NCBI GenBank assembly: GCA_944474755.1
Contig: OX104111.1
Coordinates: forward strand, 115,376,918 to 115,440,917
DNA: 64,000 nucleotides
Direction of reading: 5' to 3'
Origin: Limnoperna fortunei
Taxonomy: Eukaryota > Mollusca > Bivalvia > Mytilida > Modiolidae
The notes under the pieces were generated by a model, which did no database searches, had not been told where the DNA came from, and saw only the letters and a list, made by a program, of their open reading frames with translations. Position 1 is the first letter of the stretch. Every line of letters begins with the position of its first letter. A program made the translations under genes and the position numbers. Below, piece by piece: positions 1 through 15,275 of this stretch.

Positions 1-1820
1 ACCTTTACCCAATGACTTTACTACCTACTGTTACATGCCCTTACTACAATCAACCTGATATTTACTTCATCATTTTACTTGCCATTTTTTCATTCCCTTA
101 CAACTGTTACTCCATCACTTGACTACCTACTATTCCTTGCATTTACTGCCATTACTCCATCACTTTACTACCTTTGGTCCATTTCTTTACTACCTACTAT
201 TTCGTTCCCTTACTACCATTACTGTATCACTTTACTACCTCAAATTCCATTCCGTTACTACCATTACTGCATCACTTTACTACCTACTATTCTATTCCGT
301 TACTACCATTACGTTATCACTTTACTACCTACTATTCCAATCCGTTACTACCATTACTATATCATTTTACTACCTGCTATTCCAATCCGTTCTACCATTA
401 TTCCATCACTTTACTACCTACTATTCCAATCCCTTACTACCATTACTCCATCACTTTACTTCCTACTATTCCAATCCGTAACTACCATTATTATGTCATT
501 TTACTACCTACTATTCCATTCCGTTATTGTCATTACTCTATCACTTTACTATCTACTATTCCAATTCGTTACTACCATTACTTTATCACTTTACTACCTA
601 CTATTCCATTCCGTTACTACCATTACTTTATCACTTTACTACCTACTATTCCAATCCGTTACTACCATTATTATGTCATTTTACTACCTACTATTCCATT
701 CCGTTACTGCCATTACTTTATCACTTTACTCCCTACTATTCCAATCCGTTACTACCATTATTATGTCATTTTACTACCTACTATTCTATTCCGTTACTAA
801 CATTACTTTATCACTTAACTACCTACTATTCCAATACGCTACTGCCATTACTATATCACTTTACTACCTAGTATTCCATTCTGTAACTACCATAACTTTA
901 TCACTTTACTTGCTACTATTCTAATCCGTTACTACCATTACTCCATCACTTCTCTACTTACTATTCCATTCCGTTAGTACCATTTCTGAATCACTTTACT
1001 ACCTGCTATTCCAATCGGTTACTACCATTACTACATCACTTTACTACATACTATTCCAATCCGTTACTACCATTACTCCATCACTTTACAACCTACTATT
1101 CCAATCCGTTACTACCATTACCCCATCACTTTACTACCTATTATTTCATTCCATTACAACCATTACTCCATTACTTTACTACCTACTATTCCATTCCGTT
1201 ACTACCATTACTCCATCACTTTACTACCTACTATTCCATTCCGTTAGTACCATTTCTGAATAACTTTACTACCTACTATTCCAATCGGTTACTACCATTA
1301 CTATATCACTTTACTACCTACTATTCCAATCCGTTACTACCATTACTTTATCACTTCACTACCTACTATTCCAATCCGTTACTACCATTACTTTATCACT
1401 TTACTACCTACTATCCCATTCCGTTACTACCATTACTACATCACTTTACTACCTACTATCCCATTCCGTTACTACCATTCATTTATCACTTTACTACCTA
1501 CTATTCCAATCCGTTACTACCATTACTTTATCACTTTACTACCTATTATTCCAATACGTTTTTACCATTACTAAATCACTTTACTACCTAGTATTCCATT
1601 CAGTAACTACCATAACTTTATCACTTTACTAGCTACTATTCTAATCCGTTACTATCATTACTCCATTACTTTACTACCTACTATTCCAATCCGTTACTAC
1701 CATTACTTTATCACTTTACTACCTACTATTCCAATCCGTTACTACCATTACTATAACACTTTACTACCTACTATTCCATTCCGTTACTACCATTACTTTA
1801 TCACTTTACTCCCTACTATT

Positions 1821-2314
1821 GAATCCGTTACTACCATTATTATGTCATTTTACTACCTACTATTCTATTCCGTAACTAACATTACTTTATCACTTAACTA
1901 CCTACTATTCCAATACGCTACTACCATTACTATATCAGTTAACTACCTACTATCCCATTCCGTTACTACCATTACTAGATCACTTTACTACCTACTATCC
2001 CATTCCGTTACTACCATTCATTTATCACTTTACTACCTACTATTCTAATCCGTTACTATCATTACTCCATTACTTTACTACCTACTATTCCATTCCGTTA
2101 CTACCATTAATCCATCACTTTAGTACCTACTATTCCATTCCGTTAGTACCATTTCTGAATCACTTTACTACCTACTATTCCAATCGGTTACTACCATTAC
2201 TACATCACTTTACTACCTACTATTCCAATCCGTTACTTCCATTACTCCATCACTTTACTACCTACTATTCCATTCCGTTACTACCATTACTTTATCACTT
2301 TACTCCCTACTATT
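1821..2314 (+). repeat. 494-bp higher-order unit, copy 1
   Basis: Two TATTGAATCCG variant monomers (GAATCC at 1821 and 2315) lie 494 bp apart, which is eleven 45-bp monomers minus one base. The variant has lost one base (CCAAT replaced by GAAT), which shifts the register. Confidence 0.85.
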
Positions 2315-4742
2315 GAATCCGTTACTACCATTATTATGTCATTTTACTAAATACTATTCTATTCCGTTACTAACATTACTTTATCACTTAACTGCCTACT
2401 ATTCCAATACGCTACTACCATTACTATATCAGTTAACTACCTACTATCCCATTCCGTTACTACCATTACTAGATCACTTTACTACCTACTATCCCATTCC
2501 GTTACTACCATTCATTTATCACTTTACTACCTACTATTCTAATCCGTTACTATCATTACTCCATTACTTTACTACCTACTATTCCATTCCGTTACTACCA
2601 TTACTCCATCACTTTAGTACCTACTATGCCATTCCGTTGCTACCATTTCTTTATCACTTTGTAATTTACTATTCCATTCCGTTACTACCATTACTATATC
2701 ACTTTACTACCTAGTATTCCATTCCGTTACTACCATAACTTTATCACTTTAGTACCTACTATTCCAATCCGTTACTTCCATTACTATATCACTTTACTAC
2801 CTACTATTCCAATCCGTTACTACCATTACTCCATCACTTTACTACCTACTATTCCATTCCGTTACCACCATTACTTTATCACTTTACTACCTACTATTAC
2901 ATTCCGTTACTACCATTACTATATCACTTTACTACCTACTATTCCATTCCGTTACTACCATTACTTTATCACTTTACTACCTATTATTCTAATCCGTTAC
3001 TACCATTACTATATCACTTTACTACCTACTATTTCATTCCGTTACTATCATTACTATATCCCTTTACTACCTAGTATTCCATTCCGTAACTACCATAACT
3101 TTATCACTTTACTTGCTACTATTCTAATCCGTTACTACCATTACTCCATCACTTTTCTACCTATTATTCCATTCCGTTAGTACCATTTCTGAAACACTTT
3201 ACTACCTGCTATTCCAATCGGTTACTACCATTACTACATCACTTTACTACCTACTATTCCAATCCGTTACTACCATTACTCCATCACTTTACAACCTACT
3301 ATTCCAATCCGTTACTACCATTACTCCATCACTTTACTACCTATTATTCCATTCCATTACTACCATTACTCCATTACTTTACTACCTACTTTTTCATTCC
3401 GTTACTACCATTACTCCATTACTTTACGAGCTACTATTACATTCCGTTACTACCATACTCCATCACTTTACTACCTACTATTTCATTGCGTTAGTACCAT
3501 TTCTGAATAACTTTACTACCTACTATTCCAATCGGTTACTACCATTACTATATCACTTTACTACCTACTATTCCAATCCGTTACTACCATTACTTTATCA
3601 CTTTACTACCTACTATCCAATTCCGTTACTACCGTTACTACATCACTTTACTACCTACTATCCCATTCCGTTACTTCAATTCATTTATCACTTTACTACC
3701 TACTATTCCAATCCGTTACTACCATTACTATATCACTTTACTACCTACTATTCCAATACGTTACTACCATTACTTTATCACTTTACTACCTACTATTCCA
3801 TTTCGTTAGTACCATTTCTGAATCACTTTACTACCTGCTATTCCAATCGGTTACTACCATTACTACATCACTTTACTACATACTATTCCAATCCATTACT
3901 ACCATTACTCCATCACTTTACAACCTACTATTCCAATCCGTTACTACCATTACTCCATCACTTTACTACCTATTATTTCATTCCATTACAACCATTACTC
4001 CATTACTTTACTACCTACTATTCCATTCCGTTACTACCATTACCCCATCACTTTACTACCTATTATTTCATTCCATTACAACCATTACTCCATTACTTTA
4101 CTACCTACTATTCCATTCCGTTACTACCATTACTCCATCACTTTACTACCTACTATTCCATTCCGTTAGTACCATTTCTGAATCACTTTACTACCTACTA
4201 TTCCAATCGGTTACTACCATTACTATATCACTTTACTACCTACTATTCCAATCCGTTACTACCATTACTTTATCACTTCACTACCTACTATTCCATTTCG
4301 TTACTACCATTACTTTATCACTTTACTACCTACTATCCCATTCCGTTACTACCATTACTACATCACTTTACTACCTACTATCCCATTCCGTTACTACCAT
4401 TCATTTATCACTTTACTACCTACTATTCCAATCCGTTACTACCATTACTTTATCACTTTACTACCTACTATTCCAATACGTTTTTACCATTACTAAATCA
4501 CTTTACTACCTAGTATTCCATTCAGTAACTACCATAACTTTATCACTTTACTAGCTACTATTCTAATCCGTTACTATCATTACTCCATTACTTTACTACC
4601 TACTATTCCAATCCGTTACTACCATTACTTTATCACTTTACTACCTACTATTCCAATCCGTTACTACCATTATTATGTCATTTTACTACCTACTATTCCA
4701 TTCCGTTACTACCATTACTTTATCACTTTACTCCCTACTATT

Positions 4743-5236
4743 GAATCCGTTACTACCATTATTATGTCATTTTACTACCTACTATTCTATTCCGTAACTA
4801 ACATTACTTTATCACTTAACTACCTACTATTCCAATACGCTACTACCATTACTATATCAGTTAACTACCTACTATCCCATTCCGTTACTACCATTACTAG
4901 ATCACTTTACTACCTACTATCCCATTCCGTTACTACCATTCATTTATCACTTTACTACCTACTATTCTAATCCGTTACTATCATTACTCCATTACTTTAC
5001 TACCTACTATTCCATTCCGTTACTACCATTACTCCATCACTTTAGTACCTACTATTCCATTCCGTTAGTACCATTTCTGAATCACTTTACTACCTACTAT
5101 TCCAATCCGTTACTACCATTACTACATCACTTTACTACCTACTATTCCAATCCGTTACTACCATTACTCCATCACTTTACTACCTACTATTCCATTCCGT
5201 TACTACCATTACTTTATCACTTTACTCCCTACTATT
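4743..5236 (+). repeat. 494-bp higher-order unit, copy 2
   Basis: Same 11-monomer unit bounded by the GAATCC variant at 4743 and 5237. It sits 2,922 bp after copy 1, and the flanking monomers match as well. Confidence 0.85.
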
Positions 5237-8025
5237 GAATCCGTTACTACCATTATTATGTCATTTTACTAAATACTATTCTATTCCGTTACTAACATTA
5301 CTTTATCACTTAACTGCCTACTATTCCAATACGCTACTACCATTACTATATCAGTTAACTACCTACTATCCCATTCCGTTACTACCATTACTAGATCACT
5401 TTACTACCTACTATCCCATTCCGTTACTACCATTCATTTATCACTTTACTACCTACTATTCCAATCCGTTACTATCATTACTCCATTACTTTACTACCTA
5501 CTATTCCATTCCGTTACTACCATTACTCCATCACTTTAGTACCTACTATGCCATTCCGTTGCTACCATTTCTTTATCACTTTGCTATTTACTATTCCATT
5601 CCGTTACTACCATTACTATATCACTTTACTACCTAGTATTCCATTCCGTTACTACCATAACTTTATCACTTTAGTACCTACTATTCCAATCCGTTACTTC
5701 CATTACTATATCACTTTACTACCTACTATTCCAATCCGTTACTACCATTACTCCATCACTTTACTACCTACTATTCCATTCCGTTACCACCATTACTTTA
5801 TCACTTTACTACCTACTATTACATTCCGTTACTACCATTACTATATCACTTTACTACCTACTATTCCATTCCGTTACTACCAATACTTTATCACTTTACT
5901 ACCTATTATTCTAATCCGTTACTACCATTACTATATCACTTTACTACCTACTATTTCATTCCGTTACTACCATTACTATATCACTTTACTACCTAGTATT
6001 CCATTCCGTAACTACCATAACTTTATCACTTTACTTGCTACTATTCTAATCCGTTACTACCATTACTCCATCACTTTTCTACCTATTATTCCATTCCGTT
6101 AGTACCATTTCTGAAACACTTTACTACCTGCTATTCCAATCGGTTACTACCATTACTACATCACTTTACTACCTACTATTCCAATCCGTTACTACCATTA
6201 CTCCATCACTTTACAACCTACTATTCCAATCCGTTACTACCATTACTCCATCACTTTACTACCTATTATTCCATTCCATTACTACCATTACTCCATTACT
6301 TTACTACCTACTTTTTCATTCCGTTACTACCATTACTCCATTACTTTACGAGCTACTATTACATTCCGTTACTACCATTACTCCATCACTTTACTACCTA
6401 CTATTTCATTGCGTTAGTACCATTTCTGAATAACTTTACTACCTACTATTCCAATCGGTTACTACCATTACTATATCACTTTACTACCTACTATTCCAAT
6501 CCGTTACTACCATTACTTTATCACTTTACTACCTACTATCCAATTCCGTTACTACCGTTACTACATCACTTTACTACCTACTATCCCATTCCGTTACTTC
6601 AATTCATTTATCACTTTACTACCTACTATTCCAATCCGTTACTACCATTACTATATCACTTTACTACCTACTATTCCAATACGTTACTACCATTACTTTA
6701 TCACTTTACTACCTACTATTCCATTTCGTTAGTACCATTTCTGAATCACTTTACTACCTGCTATTCCAATCGGCTACTACCATTACTACATCACTTTACT
6801 ACATACTATTCCAATCCGTTACTACCATTACTCCATCACTTTACAACCTACTATTCCAATCCGTTACTACCATTACTCCATCACTTTACTACCTATTATT
6901 TCATTCCATTACAACCATTACTCCATTACTTTACTACCTACTATTCCATTCCGTTACTACCATTTCTGAATCACTTTACTACCTACTATTCCAATCGGTT
7001 ACTACCATTACTATATCACTTTACTACCTACTATTCCAATCCGTTACTACCATTACTTTATCACTTTACTACCTACTATTCCATTTCGTTACTACCATTA
7101 CTTTATCACTTTACTACCTACTATCCCATTCCGTTACTACCATTACTACATCACTTTACTACCTACTATCCCATTCCGTTACTACCATTCATTTATCACT
7201 TTACTACCTACTATTCCAATCCGTTACTACCATTACTTTATCACTTTACTACCTATTATTCCAATACGTTTTTACCATTACTAAATCACTTTACTACCTA
7301 GTATTCCATTCAGTAACTACCATAACTTTATCACTTTACTAGCTACTATTCTAATCCGTTACTATCATTACTCCATTACTTTACTACCTACTATTCCAAT
7401 CCGTTACTACCATTACTTTATCACTTTACTACCTACTATTCCAATCCGTTACTACCATTATTATGTCATTTTACTACCTACTATTCCATTCCGTTACTAC
7501 CATTACTTTATCACTTTACTCCCTACTATTGAATCCGTTACTACCATTATTATGTCATTTTACTACCTACTATTCTATTCTGTTACTAACATTACTTTAT
7601 CACTTAACTACCTACTATTCCAATACGCTACTACCATTACTATATCAGTTAACTACCTACTATCCCATTCCGTTACTACCATTACTAGATCACTTTACTA
7701 CCTACTATCCCATTCCGTTACTACCATTCATTTATCACTCTACTACCTACTATTCTAATCCGTTACTATCATTACTCCATTACTTTACTACCTACTATTC
7801 CATTCCGTTACTACCATTTCTGCATCACTTTACTACCTACTATTCCATTCCGTTACTACCATTTCTTCATCACTTTATTACCTACTATTCCATTCCGTTA
7901 CTAGTATTACTCCATCACTTTACTACCTACTATTCCATTCCGTTACTACCTTTACCCAATGACTTTACTACCTACTGTTACATGCCCTTACTACAATCAA
8001 CCTGATATTTACTTCATCATTTTAC

Positions 8026-8640
8026 TTGCCATTTTTTCATTCCCTTACAACTGTTACTCCATCACTTGACTACCTACTATTCCTTGCATTTACTGCCATT
8101 ACTCCATCACTTTACTACCTTTGCTCCATTTCTTTACTACCTACTATTTCGTTCCCTTACTACCATTACTGTATCACTTTACTACCTCCAATTCCATTCC
8201 GTTACTACCATTACTGCATCACTTTACTACCTACTATTCTATTCCGTTACTACCATTACTTTATCACTTTACTACCTACTATTCCAATCCGTTACTACCA
8301 TTTCTATATCATTTTACTACCTGCTATTCCAATCCGTTCTACCATTATTCCATCACTTTACTACCTCCAATTCCATTCCGTTACTACCATTACTGCATCA
8401 CTTTACTACCTACTATTCTATTCCGTTACTACCATTACTTTATCACTTTACTACCTACTATTCCAATCCGTTACTACCATTACTATATCATTTTACTACC
8501 TGCTATTCCAATCCGTTCTACCATTATTCCATCACTTTACTACCTACTATTCCAATCCGTTACTACCATTACTCCATCACTTTACTTCCTACTATTCCAA
8601 TCCGTAACTACCATTATTATGTCATTTTACTAAATACTAT
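8026..8640 (+). repeat. Family A module with an internal duplication
   Basis: This module copy follows the marker at 7993. It contains two rounds of a segment that occurs once in the copies at 10.85, 13.04 and 19.14 kb: the sequence running from the CTCCAATTCCATTCC monomer through the shortened CCGTTCTACC monomer appears at about 8,189-8,360 and again at about 8,367-8,540. The shortened monomer (CCGTTCTACC, lacking ACTA) is a second register marker. Copy-number change of whole blocks is the simplest explanation. Confidence 0.65.
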
Positions 8641-8641
8641 T

Positions 8642-9719
8642 CCATTCCGTTATTGTCATTACTTTATCACTTTACTATCTACTATTCCAATTCGTTACTA
8701 CCATTACTTTATCACTTTACTACCTACTATTCCATTCCGTTACTACCATTACTTTATCACTTTACTACCTACTATTCCAATGCGTTACTACCATTACTAT
8801 ATCACTTTACTACCTACTATTCCAATCCGTTACTACCATTACCCCATTACTTTACTACCTACTATTCCATTCCGTTACTACCATTACTCCATCACTTTAC
8901 TACCTACTATTCAATCCATTAATACCATTTCTGAATCACTTTACTACCTACTATTCCAATCCGTTACTACCATTACCATATCACTTTAATACCTACTATT
9001 CAAATCCGTTACTACCATTACTTCATCACTTTACTACCTATTATTCCAATACGTTTTTACCATTACTATATCACTTTACTACCTAGTGTTCCATTCAGTA
9101 ACTACCATAACTTTATCACTTTACTAGCTACTATTCTAATCCGTTACTACCATTACTCCATTACTTTACTACCTACTATTCCATTCCGTTATTGTCATTA
9201 CTTTATCACTTTACTATCTACTATTCCAATTCGTTACTACCATTACTTTATCACTTTACTACCTACTATTCCATTCCGTTACTACCATTACTTTATCACT
9301 TTACTACCTACTATTCCAATGCGTTACTACCATTACTATATCACTTTACTACCTACTATTCCAATCCGTTACTACCATTACCCCATTACTTTACTACCTA
9401 CTATTCCATTCCGTTACTACCATTACTCCATCACTTTACTACCTACTATTCAATCCATTAATACCATTTCTGAATCACTTTACTACCTACTATTCCAATC
9501 CGTTACTACCATTACTCTATCACTTTACTACCTACTATTCAAATCCGTTACTACCATTACTTCATCACTTTACTACCTATTATTCCAATACGTTTTTACC
9601 ATTACTATATCACTTTACTACCTAGTGTTCCATTCAGTAACTACCATAACTTTATCACTTTACTAGCTACTATTCTAATCCGTTACTAATATTACTCCAT
9701 TACTTTACTACCTACTATT
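8642..9719 (+). repeat. Tandem duplication of a 539-bp block
   Basis: The stretch starting TCCATTCCGTTATTGTCATT at 8642 restarts at 9181, and matches continue through CTAGCTACTATTCTAATCCG (about 9,124 and 9,663). The offset is 539 bp, twelve monomers minus one base. Differences between the copies are few, which suggests a recent event. Confidence 0.85.
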
Positions 9720-9989
9720 CCATTCCGTTACTACCATTACTCCATCACTTTAGTACCTACTATTCCATTCCGTTAGTACCATTTCTGAATCACTTTACTA
9801 CCTACTATTCCAATCGGTTACTACCATTACTACATCACTTTACTACCTACTTTTCCAATCCATTACTTCCATTACTCTATCACTTTACTACCTACTATTC
9901 CATTCCGTTGCTACCATTACTTTATCACTTTACTATCTACTATTCCATTCCGTTGCTACCATTACTATATCACTTTACTACCTAGTATT

Positions 9990-10590
9990 CCATTCTCTTC
10001 AATTACTTCTACCATTACTCCATCACTTTACTTCCAACTGTGTCATTCCGTTACTACCGTTGCTCCATCTCTTTATTACTTGTACTGCATCACTTTACTA
10101 CCTATTATTCTATTAAATTACTACTTTTACTCCATCACTTTACTAACCATTTTTTCATTCTGTTACTACCATTACTGCATCATTTTACTACCCTTACTCC
10201 ATCACTTTCCTACTTACTATTCCATTCTGTTACTACCGTTATTCCATGCTTTAACTACCATTACTCCATCACTTTACTACCCACTTTTTCATTCCTTTAT
10301 TACCATTACCCAGTCATCTTATTACCATAACTCCATCACTTTATCATCTACTGTTGAATTCCGTTGCTAATGTTACTCCATCACTTTACTACCAATTTTT
10401 TCATTCCGTTACAACCGATACTCCATATTTTACTACCATTACTACATTACTTTACTACCCACTTTTTTGTGCGGTTAATACCGTAACCCCTTTATTTTAC
10501 TACAATTAATCCATCACTTTACTAACTTCTATTCATTTCCGTTACTACAATTACTCCCTCTCTTTACTACCTACTATTCCATTCCGTTAT
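9990..10590 (+). repeat. Degenerate satellite block inside the array
   Basis: Monomers here are strongly diverged and of irregular length, with pieces such as CAACTGTGTCATTCC, GTACTGCATCAC and CACTTTTTTGTGCGG. Regular monomers resume at about 10,600. The texture resembles the decayed right edge at 41,600-41,985 more than it resembles its neighbours. Confidence 0.75.
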
Positions 10591-13500
10591 TACCTATAGC
10601 CAATGACTTTACTACCTACTATTCCAATCCGTTACTACCATTTCTGCATCACTTTACTACCTACTATTCCATTCCGTTACTACCATTTCTTCATCACTTT
10701 ATTACCTACTATTCCATTCCGTTACTAGTATTAGTCCATCACTTTACTAACTAAATTCCATTCCGTTACTACCTTTACCCAATGACTTTACTACCTACTG
10801 TTACATGCCCTTACTACAATCAACCTGATATTTACTTCATCATTTTACTTGCCATTTTTTCATTCCCTTACAACTGTTACTCCATCACTTGACTACCTAC
10901 TATTCCTTGCATTTACTGCCATTACTCCATCACTTTACTATCTTTGCTCCATTTCTTTACTACCTACTATTTCGTTCCCTTACTACCATTACTGTATCAC
11001 TTTACTACCTCCAATTCCATTCCGTTACTACCATTACTGCATCACTTTACTACCTACTATTCTATTCCGTTACTACCATTACTATATCATTTTACTACCT
11101 GCTATTCCAATCCGTTCTACCATTATTCCATCACTTTACTACCTACTATTCCAATCCCTTACTACCATTACTCCATCACTTTACTTCCTACTATTCCAAT
11201 CCGTAACTACCATTATTATGTCATTTTACTACCTACTATTCCATTCCGTTATTGTCATTACTTTATCACTTTACTATCTACTATTCCAATTCGTTACTAC
11301 CATTACTTTATCACTTTACTACCTACTATTCCAATCCGTTACTACCATTACTTTATCACTTTACTACCTACTATTCCAATCCGTTACTACCATTATTATG
11401 TCATTTTACTACCTACTATTCCATTCCGTTACTGCCATTACTTTATCACTTTACTCCCTACTATTCCAATCCGTTACTACCATTATTATGTCATTTTACT
11501 ACCTACTATTCTATTCCGTTACTAACATTACTTTATCACTTAACTACCTACTATTCCAATACGCTACTACCATTACTATATCACTTTACTACCTAGTATT
11601 CCATTCTGTAACTACCATAACTTTATCACTTTACTTGCTACTATTCTAATCCGTTACTACCATTACTCCATCACTTCTCTACCTACTATTCCATTCCGTT
11701 AGTACCATTTCTGAATCACTTTACTACCTGCTATTCCAATCGGTTACTACCATTACTACATCACTTTACTACATACTATTCCAATCCGTTACTACCATTA
11801 CTCCATCACTTTACAACCTACTATTCCAATCCGTTACTACCATTACTCCATCACTTTACTACCTATTATTTCATTCCATTACAACCATTACTCCATTACT
11901 TTACTACCTACTATTCCATTCCGTTGCTACCATTACTCCATCACTTTACTACCTACTATTCCATTCCGTTAGTACCATTTCTGAATCACTTTACTACCTA
12001 CTATTCCAATCGGTTACTACCATTACTATATCACTTTACTACCTACTATTCCAATCCGTTACTACCAGTACTTTATCACTTTACTACCTACTATTCCATT
12101 TCGTTACTACCATTACTTTATCACTTTACTACCTACTATCCCATTCCGTTACTACCATTACTACATCACTTTACTACCTACTATCCCATTCCGTTACTAC
12201 CATTCATTTATCACTTTACTACCTACTATTCCAATCCGTTACTACCATTACTTTATCACTTTACTACCTATTATTCCAATACGTTTTTACCATTACTAAA
12301 TCACTTTACTACCTAGTATTCCATTCAGTAACTACCATAACTTTATCACTTTACTAGCTACTATTCTAATCCGTTACTATCATTACTCCATTACTTTACT
12401 ACCTACTATTCCAATCCGTTACTACCATTACTTTATCACTTTACTACCTACTATTCCAATCCGTTACTACCATTATTATGTCATTTTACTACCTACTATT
12501 CCATTCCGTTACTACCATTACTTTATCACTTTACTCCCTACTATTGAATCCGTTACTACCATTATTATGTCATTTTACTACCTACTATTCTATTCCGTTA
12601 CTAACATTACTTTATCACTTAACTACCTACTATTCCAATACGCTACTACCATTACTATATCAGTTAACTACCTACTATCCCATTCCGTTACTACCATTAC
12701 TAGATCACTTTACTACCTACTATCCCATTCCGTTACTACCATTCATTTATCACTCTACTACCTACTATTCTAATCCGTTACTATCATTACTCCATTACTT
12801 TACTACCTACTATTCCATTCCGTTACTACCATTTCTGCATCACTTTACTACCTACTATTCCATTCCGTTACTACCATTTCTTCATCACTTTATTACCTAC
12901 TATTCCATTCCGTTACTAGTATTAGTCCATCACTTTACTAACTAAATTCCATTCCGTTACTACCTTTACCCAATGACTTTACTACCTACTGTTACATGCC
13001 CTTACTACAATCAACCTGATATTTACTTCATCATTTTACTTGCCATTTTTTCATTCCCTTACAACTGTTACTCCACCACTTGACTACCTACTATTCCTTG
13101 CATTTACTGCCATTACTCCATCACTTTACTACCTTTGCTCCATTTCTTTACTACCTACTATTTCGTTCCCTTACTACCATTACTGTATCACTTTACTACC
13201 TCCAATTCCATTCCCTTACTACCATTACTGCATCACTTTACTACCTACTATTCTATTCCGTTACTACCATTACTTTATCACTTTACTACCTACTATTCCA
13301 GTACGTTACTACCATTACTATATCATTTTACTACCTGCTATTCCAATCCGTTCTACCATTATTCCATCACTTTACTACCTACTATTCCAATCCCTTACTA
13401 CCATTACTCCATCACTTTACTTCCTACTATTCCAATCCGTAACTACCATTATTATGTCATTTTACTACCTACTATTCCATTCCGTTATTGTCATTACTTT

Positions 13501-14781
13501 ATCACTTTACTATCTACTATTCCAATTCGTTACTACCATTACTTTATCACTTTACTACCTACTATTCCATTCCGTTACTACCATTACTTTATCACTTTAC
13601 TACCTACTATTCCAATCCGTTACTACCATTATTATATCATTTTACTACCTACTATTCCATTCCGTTACTGCCATTACTTTATCACTTTACTCCCTACTAT
13701 TCCAATCCGTTACTACCATTATTATGTCATTTTACTACCTACTATTCTATTCCGTTACTAACATTACTTTATCACTTAACTACCTACTATTCCAATACGC
13801 TACTGCCATTACTATATCACTTTACTACCTAGTATTCCATTCTGTAACTACCATAACTTTATCACTTTACTTGCTACTATTCTAATCCGTTACTACCATT
13901 ACTCCATCACTTCTCTACCTACTATTCCATTCCGTTAGTACCATTTCTGAATCACTTTACTACCTGCTATTCCAATCGGTTACTACCATTACTACATCAC
14001 TTTACTACATACTATTCCAATCCGTTACTACCATTACTCCATCACTTTACAACCTACTATTCCAATCCGTTACTACCATTACCCCATCACTTTACTACCT
14101 ATTATTTCATTCCATTACAACCATTACTCCATTACTTTACTACCTACTATTCCATTCCGTTACTACCATTACTCCATCACTTTACTACCTACTATTCCAT
14201 TCCGTTAGTACCATTTCTGAATCACTTTACTACCTACTATTCCAATCGGTTACTACCATTACTATATCACTTTACAACCTACTATTCCAATCCGTTACTA
14301 CCATTACTTTATCACTTTACTACCTACTATTCCATTTCGTTACTACCATTACTTTATCACTTTACTACCTACTATCCCATTCCGTTACTACCATTACTAC
14401 ATCACTTTACTACCTACTATCCCATTCCGTTACTACCATTCATTTATCACTTTACTACCTACTATTCCAATCCGTTACTTCCATTACTTTATCACTTTAC
14501 TACCTATTATTCCAATACGTTTTTACCATTACTAAATCACTTTACTACCTAGTATTCCATTCAGTAACTACCATAACTTTATCACTTTACTAGCTACTAT
14601 TCTAATCCGTTACTATCATTACTCCATTACTTTACTACCTACTATTCCAATCCGTTACTACCATTACTTTATCACTTTACTACCTACTATTCCAATCCGA
14701 TACTACCATTATTATGTCATTTTACTACCTACTATTCCATTCCGTTACTACCATTACTTTATCACTTTATTCCCTACTATT

Positions 14782-15275
14782 GAATCCGTTACTACCATTA
14801 TTATGTCATTTTACTACCTACTATTCTATTCCGTAACTAACATTACTTTATCACTTAACTACCTACTATTCCAATACGCTACTCCCATTACTATATCAGT
14901 TAACTACCTACTATCCCATTCCGTTACTACCATTACTAGATCACTTTACTACCTACTATCCCATTCCGTTACTACCATTCATTTATCACTTTACTACCTA
15001 CTATTCTAATCCGTTACTATCATTACTCCATTACTTTACTACCTACTATTCCATTCCGTTACTACCATTACTCCATCACTTTAGTACCTACTATTCCATT
15101 CCGTTAGTACCATTTCTGAATCACTTTACTACCTACTATTCCAATCGGTTACTACCATTACTACATCACTTTACTACCTACTATTCCAATCCGTTACTTC
15201 AATTACTCCATCACTTTACTACGTACTATTCCATTGCGTTACTACCATTACTTTATCACTTTACTCCCTACTATT
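14782..15275 (+). repeat. 494-bp higher-order unit, copy 3
   Basis: Bounded by the GAATCC variant at 14782 and 15276. It is 10,039 bp from copy 2, with the same flanking monomer order. Confidence 0.85.
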
